Assembly: GCA_019057475.1 (NCBI GenBank)
Contig: DXJO01000044.1
Coordinates: 1-52,191 of the forward strand
Origin: Candidatus Thorarchaeota archaeon
GTDB lineage: Archaea; Asgardarchaeota; Thorarchaeia; Thorarchaeales; Thorarchaeaceae
DNA: 52,191 bases
Reading direction: 5' to 3'
Numbering within the stretch: position 1 is the first letter of the stretch; each line of letters opens with the position of its first letter. Under the pieces are notes generated by a model. That model worked only from the letters and a program-made list of their open reading frames with translations, did not search any database and was not told where the DNA came from. Shown here piece by piece: positions 50,694 to 52,191 of this stretch. The translations under genes and the position numbers were made by a program.

Positions 50694-52191
50694 TTACGCA
50701 CCGGTATACGGTTTGGAGAGGCTGTCTTCCTCGACCTGTGTGGGCCTGTGACCAGCTCGCCACTCCTTGACTGGCACCGAGAACTTCTTTTCCACTCGAG
50801 ACCTGTGAATCGTATTCATTGTGCAGAATGGGATTATCCTGCCGTCCGGCACAGCGTAGTTAATGTCACAATGTTGCACACGCTCTAGGTCCAAATTGTA
50901 TGGATCCTGGAAGTGCATCATTCCAATCATGATTATCCGCTTCATGAATTGTGAGAGGGCATCGTAATTGCCGGTCTTCAGGAATGCGTTCACAAGCCCC
51001 TTGAGCATGCTCTTATCCTTGACGTGGCGAAGACCCACCGCAATTTTTGCCTTGGCCCGTTTGCTAGCGCCTTTCTTCTTATCCGCATAGATATTCGAGA
51101 TATCCACGAACAGATCGATAAACTTGTCAATATCAATCACGTCAGTAATTGGTCTGTAGCTCCCGTCATCATCGATGTAGATGAAAGTGGACATTCCACA
51201 AGCGAAGTGTGTACCGAGTTCAAGGTGGGGGCTACCCTTTATGAAACCCAGTCCGCGACCAAGAGGCATCATCGAAGGCACAGTAAACCATTCTGAGGCG
51301 GGGATCCGACCTCCGGTCTGTTCCTCGATTAACTTGATGACATCGGGGATAGTGATTCGCATCTCTTTGCGCGCATCGTGATCAATCCGCCCAGTGATAC
51401 TTACAGGTTGGAAGTTGACGCAGCGAATTACATCTCGGTTCTCCACGGCGAACTCAATGATTCCTCCAACTTGGTCTTCGTTCACGCCGCGAACCACTGT
51501 CGGGACTAGGATGAGAGAATGCATACCAATCTCACGAGCGTTCTGTATGGCCTGCTTCTTCACAGGCAGGATGTTGCTGCCTCTGGCTGCAATGTATGGC
51601 TCCGGTGTAACGCCGTCAAATTGCATATAGATCGTTGAAAGGCCTGCGTCACGAAGCTCTTGCAGGTACGCCTTGCTCTTGCCAATTCTGATGGCATTAC
51701 TGGCAATCTGAACATTCACGAAACCTAGCTGCTTTGCCCATTTGATGTATTGCGGCAGGTGCTTGCTAACGGTTGGCTCTCCGCCCGCAAACTGGAGAGC
51801 GGGCGTAGTAACTGGCAGATTCCTCCGAAGGTTTCTCATCATCTCAAGGACTTCCTCCGGCGAGGGTTCATACACAGTACCTCCTTCCGCAGCCACTGCG
51901 AAACAGATTGGGCACCGCAAGTTGCAGCGATTAGTAACATCTAGCAAAGCGAGAGCTGTATGGGTCTTGTGTTCTGGACACTGACCACAGTCCTCAGGAC
52001 AGCCCTTCACGGTCTTGGTCCTAGGATTATCGAGGCCCACTGTCTTATACCACCGTTTCTGAGCCTTTCTCCACATGTCTGCGTCGCCCCAGTAGACATC
52101 AATGAACTCACCGTGCTTCTCGCAGGTCTTCTTGTACATGACCTTGCCGTCCTCTTCATAGAGGGTAGCATCTATCACATTTACTTCATCA
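50694..52191 (-). CDS. tes: Tes-like radical SAM enzyme, 5' end cut by window
   Basis: At least 499 codons; the frame is still open at the window edge (DEVN precedes the GTG at 52178), so the N-terminus lies outside. The radical SAM motif CNLRCPIC is at residues 85-92 of the visible frame. An extra CPEDCGQC cluster precedes it, and a C-terminal HCDINYAVPDGRIIPFC segment is typical of the tetraether-lipid synthase family. Tes joins two lipid chains to make GDGT tetraether lipids. Homology to Tes is from recalled motifs. Confidence 0.8.
   Translation of the reverse strand, partial: DEVNVIDATLYEEDGKVMYKKTCEKHGEFIDVYWGDADMWRKAQKRWYKTVGLDNPRTKTVKGCPEDCGQCPEHKTHTALALLDVTNRCNLRCPICFAVAAEGGTVYEPSPEEVLEMMRNLRRNLPVTTPALQFAGGEPTVSKHLPQYIKWAKQLGFVNVQIASNAIRIGKSKAYLQELRDAGLSTIYMQFDGVTPEPYIAARGSNILPVKKQAIQNAREIGMHSLILVPTVVRGVNEDQVGGIIEFAVENRDVIRCVNFQPVSITGRIDHDARKEMRITIPDVIKLIEEQTGGRIPASEWFTVPSMMPLGRGLGFIKGSPHLELGTHFACGMSTFIYIDDDGSYRPITDVIDIDKFIDLFVDISNIYADKKKGASKRAKAKIAVGLRHVKDKSMLKGLVNAFLKTGNYDALSQFMKRIIMIGMMHFQDPYNLDLERVQHCDINYAVPDGRIIPFCTMNTIHRSRVEKKFSVPVKEWRAGHRPTQVEEDSLSKPYTGA

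Noticed and set aside
1-52191. CRISPR array or insertion sequence
   Set aside because: No regularly spaced repeats and no transposase gene were seen; the only dispersed repeats are the tRNA-like fragments and the iterons.

Overview
The window looks like a piece of an Asgard (Promethearchaeota, Thorarchaeia-like) archaeal chromosome. The indicators are two Ras/Rab-like small GTPases flanking a WD40 protein and a HEAT-plus-beta-sandwich protein, archaeosine tRNA-ribosyltransferase, family B DNA polymerase, a Tes-like radical SAM lipid enzyme, and a methyl-transfer cluster (MetF, MetV, MtrA, two MtrH, Mmp14, CofE, LarC). Genes are dense, ATGA start/stop overlaps are frequent, and promoters look archaeal. 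The lineage assignment is inference from gene content.

Layout. 1-4917 is a decayed zone. It holds a membrane-protein pseudogene with three in-frame stops, three copies of the 3' end of a tRNA (one also keeps a CAT anticodon arm, so probably initiator tRNA-Met), an intact surface beta-propeller gene, and a row of small basic ORFs that still overlap like an operon but carry a frameshift and in-frame TGA and TAG codons. 4927-19444 is an integrated mobile element of about 14.5 kb. It contains a winged-helix protein with a minisatellite tail, a D5_N/SF3 helicase, a Spo11/TopoVI-A-like protein with a coiled-coil tail and no B subunit, a 60-residue peptide ending in a PIP-box-like motif, a PCNA-like clamp, a ParB-like protein, 21-bp repeats at a divergent promoter, a ribbon-helix-helix-like gene, a surface module (zinc-ribbon membrane protein and a stalked transglutaminase-like enzyme), an unrecognised two-gene low-GC cassette, small membrane proteins, and a tyrosine recombinase at the right edge. 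No capsid or packaging gene was recognised.

19664-26079 is host: GTPase, WD40, HEAT/beta-sandwich, GTPase, then a small helical protein translationally coupled to an unusual PolB. 26095-37615 is a long minus-strand run for C1 metabolism. MetV/MetF would make the methyl group on a pterin. MtrA (corrinoid protein) and the MtrH paralogues would move it. Mmp14, CofE and LarC supply accessory or cofactor functions. A family 5 solute-binding protein sits between metV and metF, and hflX leads the run. 37663-52191 holds tgtA, an iron/thiamine/polyamine-type ABC transporter operon, two membrane-anchored surface proteins with GATase-like domains (one fused to a zinc phospholipase C-like domain), a gene split by an in-frame TAG, a PhzF-family enzyme, and a partial Tes-like radical SAM gene running off the right end.

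The most interesting parts are the element's replication module (helicase, TopoVIA-like protein, clamp, PIP peptide, ParB, iterons), its surface transglutaminase, and the MetFV-MtrAH-Mmp14 cluster. All functional calls are from reading sequence motifs; no database search was run.
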